Positions 1-12,700 of a stretch of 64,000 bases of DNA are shown here, in pieces. How positions within the stretch are numbered: position 1 is the first letter of the stretch; each line of letters starts with the position of its first letter. The notes beneath the pieces were generated by a model. It worked only from the letters and a program-made list of their open reading frames with translations, made no database searches and was not told where the DNA came from. Source of the DNA: Archilochus colubris (lineage: Eukaryota; Chordata; Aves; Apodiformes; Trochilidae); assembly GCA_023079485.1 (NCBI GenBank), contig CM041086.1:11168401-11232400 (forward strand), read 5' to 3'. Made by a program: the position numbers and the translations under genes.

Positions 1-741
1 GGGGAAAAGACAATTATTTTATCGCGGCAAACGAGTGTCCTCAATTCTGCCAACTCCATCTACAGTCACACAAAGAAAAGCTACGGTGGCTCCTCGGTCC
101 AGACAGCAGAGCTGGTGTTACCTCAGAAACCCATGCTGTGCCACAGACCCTGCAAAGCTGAACCCCTGGGGTGCCAGAGGTTACAGAAACCAGAGCATCT
201 GGTGTCACACGCAGCCCCCGGGCAAAGGGCCAGCGCCAGGGACCCTCCTTGTAGCACACAGAACCTGGAGATCCGGGAGGTGTTTTCCCTGGCAGTGACA
301 GATCAGGCTCAGAGGCTGGGGGGGGGCAGCACAGCCCAGAGGCAATGCCAGGGGGAGGGCAGCTGCTTGTCCATCGCGATGGAGACAGGAGACGTGGATG
401 ATGAATATGCCAGGGAAGAGGAGCTGGCATCCATGGGAGCACAAATGCAAAGCTATTCCAGATACTGTGAAAGCAGCAGTTCTGTTCGTGTGGAGAACCA
501 AAGCACAGCCTTGTCTGGGCCAGGAAGAAACCTGAGCTGTAGCTCACAGATGGTGAACGCCAGGGACGTGCCTGACAACATTCTGTACCATAACAGAGAT
601 TACCACTTGCCTGCACGGACCTCATTGCACACAACATCCAGCACCTTGTATAACAGTGCTAACCCATCAAGGAGTACCTTTTCTCCTCATTTAACGTCTT
701 CAAGTCAACTGAGGCTGTCACAAAACCAAAATAATTACCAG
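1..741 (+). CDS. HDX: HDX large linker exon, 3' part (enters from the left edge)
   Basis: The frame is open from base 1 (first residues GEKTIILSRQ) to the donor GTAATC at 742, giving 247 codons and ending in phase 0 at LSQNQNNYQ. No in-frame ATG is needed because the exon continues upstream. Recognisable HDX stretches include QNLEIREVFSLAV and CLSIAMETGD followed by DEYAREEELAS. The segment is rich in Ser, Asn, Gln and Pro and has no folded domain I can name; it links the upstream first homeodomain to the second. The block around residues 80-115 looks more diverged from my recollection of the human protein than the acidic EEELAS block. Minus-strand open frames over the exon are shadows. Confidence 0.93.
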
Positions 742-3700
742 GTAATCTGTCAGTTTATCTCTGTCTTCAAACCCTGAAGACAAGGTTATAGATAAGTACT
801 GTTTTCTTTGAAAGTTGGTTGCTAATAAGCCATAAGTTCACCTTCCATCAGGCTGTGCTCTGTTTACATTTTCTAGTAGAGAGAATTCCTTCTTCCACAG
901 AAGTGTAGATAGGACCATAGTATGGAAGCACTCTTAACCTGTGCAGCTGAGCATGTGGCTGCAGTGGGCAGCTGTATATTGGAGCTCAGTGTGGGCTTCA
1001 TATGTTCTTTAGATAAACTTTGAATCCAGGAGGATCGTACCTGTGACTGCAGGTGCCTGTTCAGCTCTGGGTTGTCCTGAGGTGTCTCAGCAGCATGTGT
1101 GACAGCCATCCCCTTGGCTGTTCCTCTCTAGACACAATTTCCATGTGGCAGTGGGCAGAAGGTGGGATCATGCTGTCATTTCTGTGCTGTACAGTTGCTC
1201 ACCCTTATTAATGTCAGCTTGGATTAGCTCTTCCATCAGCACTGTCTCTGCTTCCTGCACAGCTGCCAAGCTCTTGGACCTGTTTTCAGTCAGGGATTAG
1301 GATCTCCTGCAAACAAGTAAAGATGTGTGAGCAAATGCTTCTCCTCTCCTGCAGCATTCAAATATCAGTTTTAGGTTCAGTCCTGTTATTTCCTCATCCT
1401 GTTACAGAGTCACCTCAGTGATAAAGATTTAAAGTTCTTTACCATGAGGGCACTGGAAAAATGGCACAGGTTCCCAAGGAGGTAGTTGAAGCCTCATCCC
1501 TGGAGATGTTCAAGGTGAGCACCCTGAGGGTGTCCCTGCTGACTGCAGGGGGGATGGAATAGATGAGCTTTAGAGGTCCCTCCCAACCCAAATGACTCTG
1601 ATACTGAGAGGGAGGGAGATACTAAATGCAGCTGACTGAGGAGCTCAAAGATGTTCAGAAGAAGCCACAACCCTGAAACACTTATTTTTCTAATTTTTTG
1701 TTCTAATTGTGCAGAACATATACAAATTGATATTTTTTTCATGGATTTTGATGCCATCTGACATGACAACAGTCTAGAGACACCAAAATTAAAGTCTAAG
1801 GGCTGCCAGCATGTGACAAGTTGTGTGTTGCCTTTGTGTATTTGCTGGGCTGTATTTGTAAGAGCTGGTCAGGCTGCAGGAGTGCAGACAATAGAGTTAA
1901 ATAAATTCCTCTGAAGTTCCATGATGTGCAATACATTAGTGGTACCTCCAGCTGTGTGCTCTTGGTACTTTATTATACTCTTGAAAAGGGGTCAGTGAGA
2001 TGTATTTCTTACTTCTTTTTTTTTAATTTCTACATGAAAATTGAAGTAACTTTGGGATTTTTTGAGAATAGGGCTGGAGTCTTTTTGGACAGCTAGAAAG
2101 GTTCATGGTGGGTGACATTTCAGCTGTCTGTGGGGTGTAGTATGAATCTAAACAAGGAAATCTCAACTTTTTTCAAGTTGTTGGGGTTTTTTTTTCTCCG
2201 TTATAATAATTGCCTGTTATTTTCATAAGTGAGGAATTTATCTGTACCCCATTTGACTTCCATGCCTGTGGACTTGGGGATGCACCTTGGATTGAAGGAG
2301 TTCCTGTTTTCCATAATATCCCTTAACTTTTCATGGTTTTAAAGCTTGGGAAAACTGGCCATATTGCTATTAATTTACTTGCTGCTGCAGAGGGATAACA
2401 TCCTACACCCTGGCCAGATGCTGTAGCACTTGCCCCTATAGCTTAATAATTTTTAGATTTTAAACTTTCTTTTGTACCCAGTTTCTCTTTATTCTGTTGC
2501 TTGTTTTTAGCTAATTTAGCCATCACTGTAGGAATGGGAATCCTTAAACTTGGAGCAAACTTCCTACATTTAAAAGCAGATTAAACCTGAGCTATAATAT
2601 TATTGGAGGAGTGAAACATCCAAGCAGATGCTCAGTCAAAGTCAGGACCCTGTGTTCTGATGAAGTAATTACTCTTGTACATTGGTGGGGTGTCTAATAA
2701 GCAATTAGTTACAGCTTCCTTAGTGGTTCATTTAATCAAATTCATATTAGTATAACTTAAGAGTAAATTTAATCAAGTGATCAATTTTAATGCCTGAGCA
2801 GTTTCAGTAAACAAGTTGTTCAGCCCAGTTACTTTTCTCAGTTTGGCTTGAGGCATATTGAACTCAAGGCTCTACTTGCTGGCCCACAAGGCTGAATTCT
2901 GATTTACTCTTGGGTTTCCTTCCCCCAGCCCTGAGGCAGAAAAGTACTGTTGAAAGTACATATATTTTTAATTACTTTGTTACACACACCGAAGCATGGT
3001 TATTTAATATAACCTTGTCTTCTTCAAGGGAAAATCCTAAGCCTTGCAGCCAGTGTTCCAGGATATATAGGTGTAATGTATATTGATTATTTTTGAGTTT
3101 CACTTTCAAGGATGCTACTTCATATGAATGAGCTGTGAGTTTGTTTTATTTAAGGAAATGAGACTCAATTTTTATTTTGTGGTTTGTTTGTTTGTTTTCT
3201 AATGTGTCAAAGTGTTTTGTTTACTTCCCTAGAGACTTTTGAACAAGAGGGAGGAATTTTCTTGCTACATTTGGCCAGCACAGCTTTCTGCTAGGCTGGG
3301 GGTGATCGTTTTCTTTGAAGAGATTTGAACCAAGTGTTTCCTGATCCTTGTAGCAGAACGGAAATTGTGTTTGTCACACGGGTTCGTTTATTTCTGGGGG
3401 AACCTGTGGGGAGGACAGTGGCAGGGAAACAGTGGCTGCAAAAACCCTGTGAGTGGCCTCAAGCCATGCTGGGACACACAGCAACAGGGTCTGGGGCTTT
3501 TGGTTTGTTCCAGGGCACTGAATTTGGGATGGTAAATCTACAGGAGGATTGGGAAAAGATTATGCAGGGCTCTCATGTAGTGAGCTCTGCCAGAGTGGCT
3601 GTTTCTGAGGTGCAGGATCTTTTCTGAGACAAGCATTGCAGGCTGTCAGTTTTACAGCTCACTAGGACTACAGTTTCAACTGGGGATGCAGATGAACTCT

Positions 3701-6700
3701 TCAGCTCACTCAAAAAATAACCCCCCACAGAAATCCCCAACCCTTGTGCCTTTTCCATAGAGGCACTTCAGAATGCTCCCACTCTGGTTGTCTGTCCAGT
3801 AGTTCAACTGAGATAAACTTGATTACATTTGACATCCCACCTGTCAGAACGTGCATGCATTTGTCTTCCAAGTAAGCACTGGTGCTCTGCCAGAGTTATT
3901 GCTTTATTCACGTGGAAAAGCACTTTTTTTCTGTAACCTGACTTTACATTTGTGAAGAGAAGCACCTGGGTGGGTACTGAGGATGCATTTCCAGTGGATT
4001 CTATGGTCTGAAGCTGTTGTGTGGGATACAGAATTGTGATGGATGTAACTTGTTTATACAGAATTTCTCAAAAAAATGTGTGTGCAACTAAGAAATTACT
4101 ATTTTAGACACAAAAGCTGAGGCAGACTTGCCCTTGGAAGGGGAGGGTGTTCATTTCTAGCACCCCTCAACCAACTTTGTGCTGCTAAAGGGAAGTGTCT
4201 GACCTTAGGCAACCTCCAAATGCTTCCAGCTAAAAGCTCAAAGAATAAAAGTATCTGATGTGCTTGTACACTAGACAAGCTGTACCAGGTATTCTATCTT
4301 TGGTTGTGCTCATGCTGCAAGATTCATTAGTAGAGCACTTTGCAAATACAAAAACTATTATGATGCTTTGATACAGTCAGCAGAAGTGTGTAGATTTTTC
4401 TTCCTCACATACATAGTGTGTGTAATGACTTGAGATTGATTAATCTCTCAACAGCTATGTTTAGTCTCTCAAGCATTGCTTGTCTGCAGCAGAAGATGAA
4501 CATGGAATCCTAAATAAGCCTAAACTATTCCAAGCTTTGACACATTTCAGATGGCCAGGGAAAACAGTCCAAGATGATTATTTAATAAAGTCTGACCTCT
4601 GAGAATGATGGAGAAGGAATGGGAATTAAGGCAGCTAATCCCTGCCTTCATAGCCCTTCCCCTTCTCCAGTTTTTCTGCTAATAATCAGTTAACATCTGA
4701 CATGGGATAGTTCAGTTACTAACATGATAGTATTTTTTTTCCTGAATTTTAACTGATGAAATTGAAAAATACATGATTTTAATTCTGTCTGACACTGGTG
4801 CTTGCTTAACTCCAGTCTTCTTCATCTCACCAGTTTTGTGACAGATTGAAGGTGAAAACTTGTACTCTCAAATACAAATTTTGAGATAGCAAAAGTAGAG
4901 AAACACCCAGGCTGCTGTCGTGTTCTCTCCATCACCCAGAGACACAGTTTTTCTATTTAATCTTTACAGTAGCAAGGCCAAGGGTGATTTTGTTTTGCTT
5001 TTAAACCCTAACCTGCTTGAAAGACATTTTTATTGGAATTGAATGCACAATATTGAAGTCTTGTGAAAACTGCTCAGTATTGGCTGTCACAGCAACCTAA
5101 GCTGCTGTTGTTTTCTGTTCTGTTTCCTCCTTCCCCTCTACAGATTTCAGGAAACCTTACTGTGCCTTGGATTACAGGTTGTTCCAGAAAAAGAGCAGTA
5201 AGTATCTTTCCATTTAAGTATCTAATGCATCAAGTGAAGGAATGAAAAGTTTATAAATATGCCTTTTTGAAAATGTCAGTCCTTTTTACCTTGTGTGGGT
5301 GGTTTTTTTTCTCTTTATACTGTGACTAACAGGAAAGTCACCTGCAGATGCAGTGTTTTAGTTAACAAAGAGGTGATGTAGATCTTTAAAAGCAGGTCAA
5401 GGTCAAAATCCTGTGTCAAGTACAGTGGTGCCCAGGTATATGAACTGTGCTATTAGCTGAAATACAACATTTGAATTGATAAGGACTGGGAGTTCAGAAT
5501 ACATTTTTCATATTGAAAGAGAAGTGGTTAATTGAGGCAACTGAATGCTTGAGATTTGCAGCTACTCTGCACAGGCACAGAGTTGGTTTGTGTTGTCTGT
5601 AGTAACTTTTTGGAGCATGATATATCACTTCACATTAGGCAGAATCAGCCAGGTTGGTGACCTCAGCTCACAATAACACAAAGTATGGACCAGCTTTTGT
5701 CAGGAGAACACCTCTGATCAACTCCTGTGTGGGATTGCTGCTCCACATTTCTGCTCAAGGGTAGACTGCATTTTTGAAGAGCATCTCAGTTCTGCTTGCT
5801 GTGGAAATACACCCAGAACCTGCAGGTTGGATGGTCCCACCAAGCTTTTCAAGAGGCTATTATGTATTAGTCCAGCTTTATTAGAAGCAATAATTAGGGA
5901 GGTGACTGCAATAACCAAACAGATGCCATCAAACCATTGACATGTGTTGTGTGCTGCATTGGCAGTGATGTCTAGGGAATGGAGGAACCTTTCCTTGCCT
6001 TCTCCTTCCTGCTGTACCCGGTACTCTTATCTTTTTTTTCCATTTTAATTTCCAGTTCTTCTGTTTGGTCTTCACAAGGAGTGAGTTTGTTAGCATTTCC
6101 TATAGAGGTCAGAATCTAAAGACCATCATATTAATTGTGTTTTCTCAGACTTTTGCTAGGTCTCAACTATAGCACCCTTATAGTTTCTGCAGATTCTGGT
6201 AGTATCACTTACTTGTATTTATTTAGAGAATTAAGAGCATCTTCCAAAGGAACCAGTACCTCTATACAAACCCTGTTGTTGCTCATCACATCTTTTTTTT
6301 TTTTCCCCCCTCCTTTTTTTCTAAGTCCTGGTTCTTTTGAAAAGCAGCTTTTCTGAAAGGCACTTTCCCTCTGTCACTAAATGACCTTTTAAACCACCAG
6401 GGAGCTGGGTGAGTGTCCTGGAGTACAGTCTCACTGTAAGGCTGAGCTGATTTCAAAGCACATCACTGTTGAAAGGAGAAGGTTTCCCCTCCCCATTCCC
6501 TGCTGGTTCACTGCCACCTCATCTGGAGCTGATATCTAATTGCAAGGTGACCCAGGTCAAGTGTCTGACCTGTCAGATACTTTTTCTTCTGCTGGGTTTG
6601 TGCTTAGTGAATTGAGTGGAGATCAGATGAGTGCAGGAGCCAGCTGGAAGTAGGCAGCAGTGGCTGGGAGCCATGAAGGGAGTGGGACAGGACAATGTCC

Positions 6701-9700
6701 CCTCCTGCTCAGCACTGCATGGGTTGTTGAGGCTTGGTGGTCATGCTAGATGTCTGAGACAAGCTGTAGAAGAAACTTCTGCAATAAGTTTAGAACCTTC
6801 AGACAGTTTAAGGATGGTTATTAGAAGATCTTTAATCCTGTGTCTTTTGTTTTAATCAATAAAAAATGCATAAACCCTGTTGGTTAATGCAGTCTGGTTT
6901 GACAACATCTGTTTCCAGATTTGTGGATGCACTTTCTCCAACTTGAATGCATAATCAGTCTTCTTAAGGAGACAAGTTTAGGAATTGGCACTCTAAAACT
7001 GCTGTGTACACACAGGTGTAAGACAACAGAAAGAGAATAAAAACTCCTACTTCCTTGGAAACTTCAGTTTCAGATGTGAAGTTCTTTTGAAGAAAGAGCA
7101 TGAGGGAACAGAAATAGAATGGGTAGAGCTGTAGATCTGCGATTATGGCAATTACTGCCATTCAAACAGTAAAAAGGCTAATCTGTATTTTGTTTAAAAT
7201 GGAGAAGATAGTCTTTTAGATGCTCTGAATTTTTAATCTCTTGCCTTGATGTTTTGTTTTCCTTGCCCTGTCCTTCAACTGCATCAAGAGAGAAATCAAA
7301 ACTGCGCAGTTCTGCAGAAGTCTTTCTAGTCTGCTCAGCTATGCTGTAAGATGACATAATCCTGACTGTTAATGAATATTGGTCCAGAAATATCACCCTC
7401 TCAGTTATTCATGAGGACGTCTTTGGAAATTAAGGAGCTCTGAATTCTGTCCTGGGGTGTCTGCAATGCATTGCCTTTAACCAAGGCACTGAGTTTGGAT
7501 TCTTCACAGGGAGGATAACAAGGACTGCAACCTCCTTAAGTCAAAGTGCACCTCAGTTGTACCTTTTGTTTTAAAACTATACCAGATTTAACTTGTGAAG
7601 TTCTCTTCACCTGTGCACCTTCCTCTCTTCTCCTAAAAGGCCAGGAAGAAGAAATTTTTTTATTTCAGTCAAGTTGTTTGGAGTGTGTCTCAGTAAGGTA
7701 GTCAGTCTTCAGCAAGAGAAGAAAAATCATCTTCAACCTGAAGATTTCCACAGGACTGAACAGTGAACATACATAGCATGTCATGACCTTGCTGTGAGCA
7801 GCACCTCTTCACTACGCCCAAGAGCAATCAATCAGTTAATGCAAAGGGAAGGCAAATCTTACCACAATTTTAGACAAAATACATCTTTTTATTATATGCT
7901 ATTCTGCACCCAAGTCCCACCCAGGGTTATTGTATGCTGGGGCCCTGCAGGCTGGAAAGGATTTCATATCTGGACAGAATGTGGAAAAGCAGACTTTTTA
8001 GTCAAATATGGGGGAATACATTACTAGATTAAGTAAGAATCATTATAATTACTGTATAAAGCCCAGTTACTTTGAGGCTGACCATTGCCAATTTGACTAG
8101 TTTAAAATCTCAAGAACAGTGTGGATTGGAGGTTGGTTTTAGAAATGGTGGAGTGAGGTGACTGGTGTTTAGAGTGTAGTTTTTGGTTAGACTGTTTGGC
8201 TTAGAAACACATATTAGCAGAATATATGTAATTTTGACTGAGTGTTGAAGCAGTTACAGCTCTTTTCAAGCTGTGATGCTATGAAATATTTACCAGTCGT
8301 GCTTCCATCGTGGCAGACTTCAAGCTTATCCAGCCAGGGGGAAAAGATGCAAAAAGTCTCTTTTCCAGAAATCTAACAATTTGTGCACTTGTGGTATGGG
8401 AGCAGGAAGAGTCCCAGGGTGCCTTCAGATGCTGTTTGGTTTGCAGTCCATTCCCAAATGCCTTTTAGCCTGAATGTTGTGCAGCTTGGGGCTGTCTTCT
8501 GCTCTATGAATGAAGTATGAATGAACCTAAAATCTCAGACTGAAAGAATGTCTGGCATAGCCTTAATAAAGTTAAATATGTTGGTAGAGTTAAGGGAAAA
8601 TACCTTCAGAATTTCTGTATGGGGAAGCAGATCAAGAAATAGTAAAGTGAAGAGTAAGAATTGTATCAAAGGGTGTAGATGGAAGAAGGGGGACATCTGT
8701 AGAATGACTTATTTAGAAGTATCTATGATTACAAATAAGATCTTGAGATATGAATGGATAATCCTCTGAAACAATCAGTTAGGCATTAAGTAGTGTCAGA
8801 GTGCAGAGAGCTGAATGCTGGCAGCTTTAGGAATGGGGAACTAAGCAAATCAGCACTATGCTCATTTAGAGAAACCCAGGAGCCAGTGCTGAGTGCACTT
8901 CTGACCTTCCCATTCCTCCCAAAATTAAGCAGAGAGGCAATAGCAGTGATCAAAGGGTTGGAATAGCCGTGTAGGGAGCAACAAAATGGGTTGTGTCTCC
9001 TCGGAGTTGAAAGGAGTTGACTTAGAGGGAGTGGAGGAACATGAGGGAGACCTTAAAAAATACTAAAAGTGTGGAGCAGCAGATAGGGACTCATTGGTTC
9101 CAGTGTGAGAGTGGGTATCAGATGAAGCCAGCCTTAGGTTGGCTCAGATGGAGATTGGATGTGTTTATAGAGTAACCTAAAGTAAGAAGTGCCTCTACTT
9201 TATAGACAGGGAGCTTGCTAGAGAATACTGCTGAGAAGCATCACTATTTTTACTTTAAGGAACCTTGATCATGTGCAAAAGAAGTATTCCCCTGTGAGAT
9301 TCCTTGCTTTTTTCTCCATGGTAGAGTTTCTGAGTGGTAGCGATTGAAATTTGTTTTGAAAGCTTTGTTTGCTAAAAATAACCATTACCTTAGAACATTT
9401 CATCACATAGGATCAGAACTCAACTCTTGAGCTGATGATTTCACTGCAGTTTCAATAAACCCAACTTTTTGTTAACAATATGCTGTGCTCAGCTGCAGCC
9501 CAAGTGAAACAGTATTACATTTATATTAAAGCTCCAATTCTTCCATGTAGTTAGCATGTCTTTTATTAATAATCTCAAGACTGTGTAGAGCTTTTGTGCA
9601 TGTGGCTTGAAGCATTTTCAACTGATGCATAAAAACCTGATCTGCAAAAGCTGGCTCTAATAAAAAGGACACTCCACTGCAATGCAATTATTCTTACCAA

Positions 9701-12700
9701 TTACAGGCACGAGATTTGCACCACAAATACTGCATGCACAGTGGGTATTATGAAGGGCTGGGCAAAGTGCCAGGAATGTCTATAATAAACTGGGTCATCT
9801 CTTACAAGAATGTTGTTATTACACTTGAGAGGTCAGGGGATAAGCAGGGTTTAACCCTGTGCTCAGCAGAACTGCTGATTCCATTTGCTCATAAGGATTG
9901 CTCCTCATTGGGAGCTGGTAGTCTGTTTGCTGCTGGGGAAGAAGCTGCTCTCTGCTTTCCAAATGATGGGCAACAGGACTGCTAAATGTAAAGGCTTCAG
10001 CAAAGAGTTAATAACTGCTGGGGATAAAGCCCAGCCTCAAATCAGCAAGAAGAGGATCTGAAGAGAGGAAATGAGAATTGTATTCATAATTGTTGGTACA
10101 ATGAAGGAAAAATATGGACTCAATTGCTTGCTCGTCTTCAGCTGTGGAAAGCATTGTGCTGAATATGATGCTTTTCAATATTCTGGTATTTTTTTCCTCT
10201 GCTGACTGATGCGTAACCACTAATGTTATGAGATTTGTAGGACTGTGGGGTTTTTTCTCTTGTTTCATCAGTTCCTCTGATGATAATAAGCATGACAAGT
10301 CTATTAACTAAATTGATGGAAGTGTAGTTATAGATTCAGTGTAGAAATCCTACCCTTTCTTTTCTCAGACAAAAACTTGTAAAAGCAGTATGTCATTTTT
10401 GAGCAGCTTAAAATGCAGGAATCAAACTTACATACAGTCTTTGTCAAGGAGATGATCCTGGTATCCAGTGTAGTTTGTGATTTCCATAAGGGATTCCTGA
10501 AAAGGGGTATGGCACAGTCAGTGACACAGAGGTGCTCAGTCTGGATCTAAACTTTGTCCAAGCTGCAGGGTTATTTCCATCTGGTGAGGGTTAGGGTGGT
10601 GCAGTGAGGGAGAGCAGTGTAAGTAGACAAGCTCTGGAAGAACATCAAGCATTTCAGGTTCTGCAGTGGCCTGCTGTCGTCACAGCAACTTCTTGGTGAA
10701 TCAGAGCCCTTAAATGTCAAGACTCTTTCTTTTGGGGCACTTGTGAAATTTCAGGTCCAGAAAACTGATAGATTCTGTCTTTCATTGCTGCAGAGACCAA
10801 CTGACTGTGTTACAGTCATCACTTTGCTGCCAAAATGTCCCTTTCCTAAGATGGTACATCTCAGCTTTTCAGAGGCTCAGTTCCTACTGCCTGGCTGACT
10901 TCAGGAGGTTTCTCAGTGCTGATCTTGGTGGAAAAAAATGGCAAAAATTTTGTGTTCCAAAACAGAAAAGTGCAAGTGGGATAAAAAGTACCAATTGAAG
11001 AATACACAGATTTTGCTAGGATGGATGGAGCCAGACATCTCCCTGGGGCTGCTCTCCTCAGCCCTGTGGGGGAACCTGACTTTTTGTGCCATTTTCCTAT
11101 TACAAGCATTTGTTTTTTCCCCTTGATTTTGTTCTTGAGTGAAAAAATCATTTAAGTGAAAAAACTTGTTCTTCAGTTCCTTCTCTGACCTGCACTCGTT
11201 ATCTGCGTGGTTCATGTGCTGCTGCATGAATGAGCTCTTCAGGAACAGGTGAAAGGATAAAGACCTGGTGTGGCAGTAGCAGCAACAAAACAACAAAAAT
11301 ATTTATTGTCATCTGAAACACTAGGGGTAATTTTTGACAGGGAGGTAAAACATAATTCCTGGGTTTTTTTCCACTGTAAGTATCTGCAAAAGTTTTATTT
11401 GGGAACATATCTACAGGACCATTCCCCTAACTTCAAAGCATCAACTTTGATCTAAGCTGTTGAGACTGACTCTACAACCTTGGCCTGGCAACAAAATCAT
11501 ACAGCAGTTGTGAGGTGCAAACCATTGAATAGTGATTTATCTAATAGTTTTATCAAAACACTTAGAGGAGATGGTCAGAGCGAATAAACATCCAACTAAA
11601 ACAGAAAAGGTTTTTAAAGTACAGTTTTGAAGGCCAAATGGTTTTGCTAAATGCTGTTTTCTCCACTTAAAATCCTTGTATTCAGTTAAGAGCTGGGCAG
11701 CCTCTGCACCCTTCCTGCTGTACCATCCCTTTGGTAGCTCCATCTCCCGTCAGTTGCTCTCTGCCTTTGTCTGTCATGAGATCCTTGCTGCAGATCCCAA
11801 GCTCTTCTGTCAGCGGGTGTTCTTGACCTGTGTTCTTTCAGCAGAAGAAACTTTTTCTTAGGTAACTGGAAAAGCATGTGGCAAGCAGAAACCTGAACTC
11901 ATTTCACCCCTCTGCTGGGGAGAGGGAATTTGCACAGTCTGTTCCAGGGGGTTTCTTTCAGCTGTGCGTATTGAAGACATTTGCAGCTTTATTTTCTTGC
12001 TAAGCACAGGGCGCTGTGTGAGCGCTGGGTTGCTGCTGCAGGCTCAGCAGTGCCAACTCTCCAGAACCAACAGCCAGTCTTAGGGATGTTTAAAAAACAC
12101 CCAGTATACTTCAGAAGGTTGTCTTGAGCATTCAGGAAAGCAGGAGAGTCTGGAGTGACTGTTCCCCTGTTAGATCGGGTGTTGCCATCCTGCTCCTTTC
12201 TGCCTTCCCTTTCCTTGGTGCTTGGCTGCCGCTTCCTGACTGCAGAACCAGAATGAGCTCTTCCATCTCTTCCAGACCTCACAATCTACTTTGCCAACAG
12301 CTATAAAAGGAGCTATTGCTGCAGTGACTGAGGAGATAACTGAACTTTTGTTCTTTGAAAATGGCTTGCTGGATAGGAAGAGCTCAGGTCAGGCATACCA
12401 GCAAAACATACTTCTGCTGAGGGTGAATGGGCACCAGGGACTCAGCTTTGCTCAGCAGGGAGCTCTGGAGGTGAAATTCACTTAGTGCACTTCTCTACCC
12501 ATCCTGGAGCAGCCTCAAAATGAGGCAGGTGGATTCCTTTTAGATGAAAAAATAGACAGCAGTGTGCCCTCTGGGAGAGCATCTCATGTGCAGGAGTAGA
12601 GGAGAGCAGCTCCTGGGCAGCATACCTGGGGTGCTCAGGGATGGCGAGGATGGAAACAGCTTCTTTAATTCTGTACTTCAACACATGAAAAGATAGCCTG

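Noticed and set aside
41..637. 198-codon minus-strand frame opposite the first HDX exon
   Set aside because: It is the antisense shadow of a confirmed coding exon and shows no recognisable protein.
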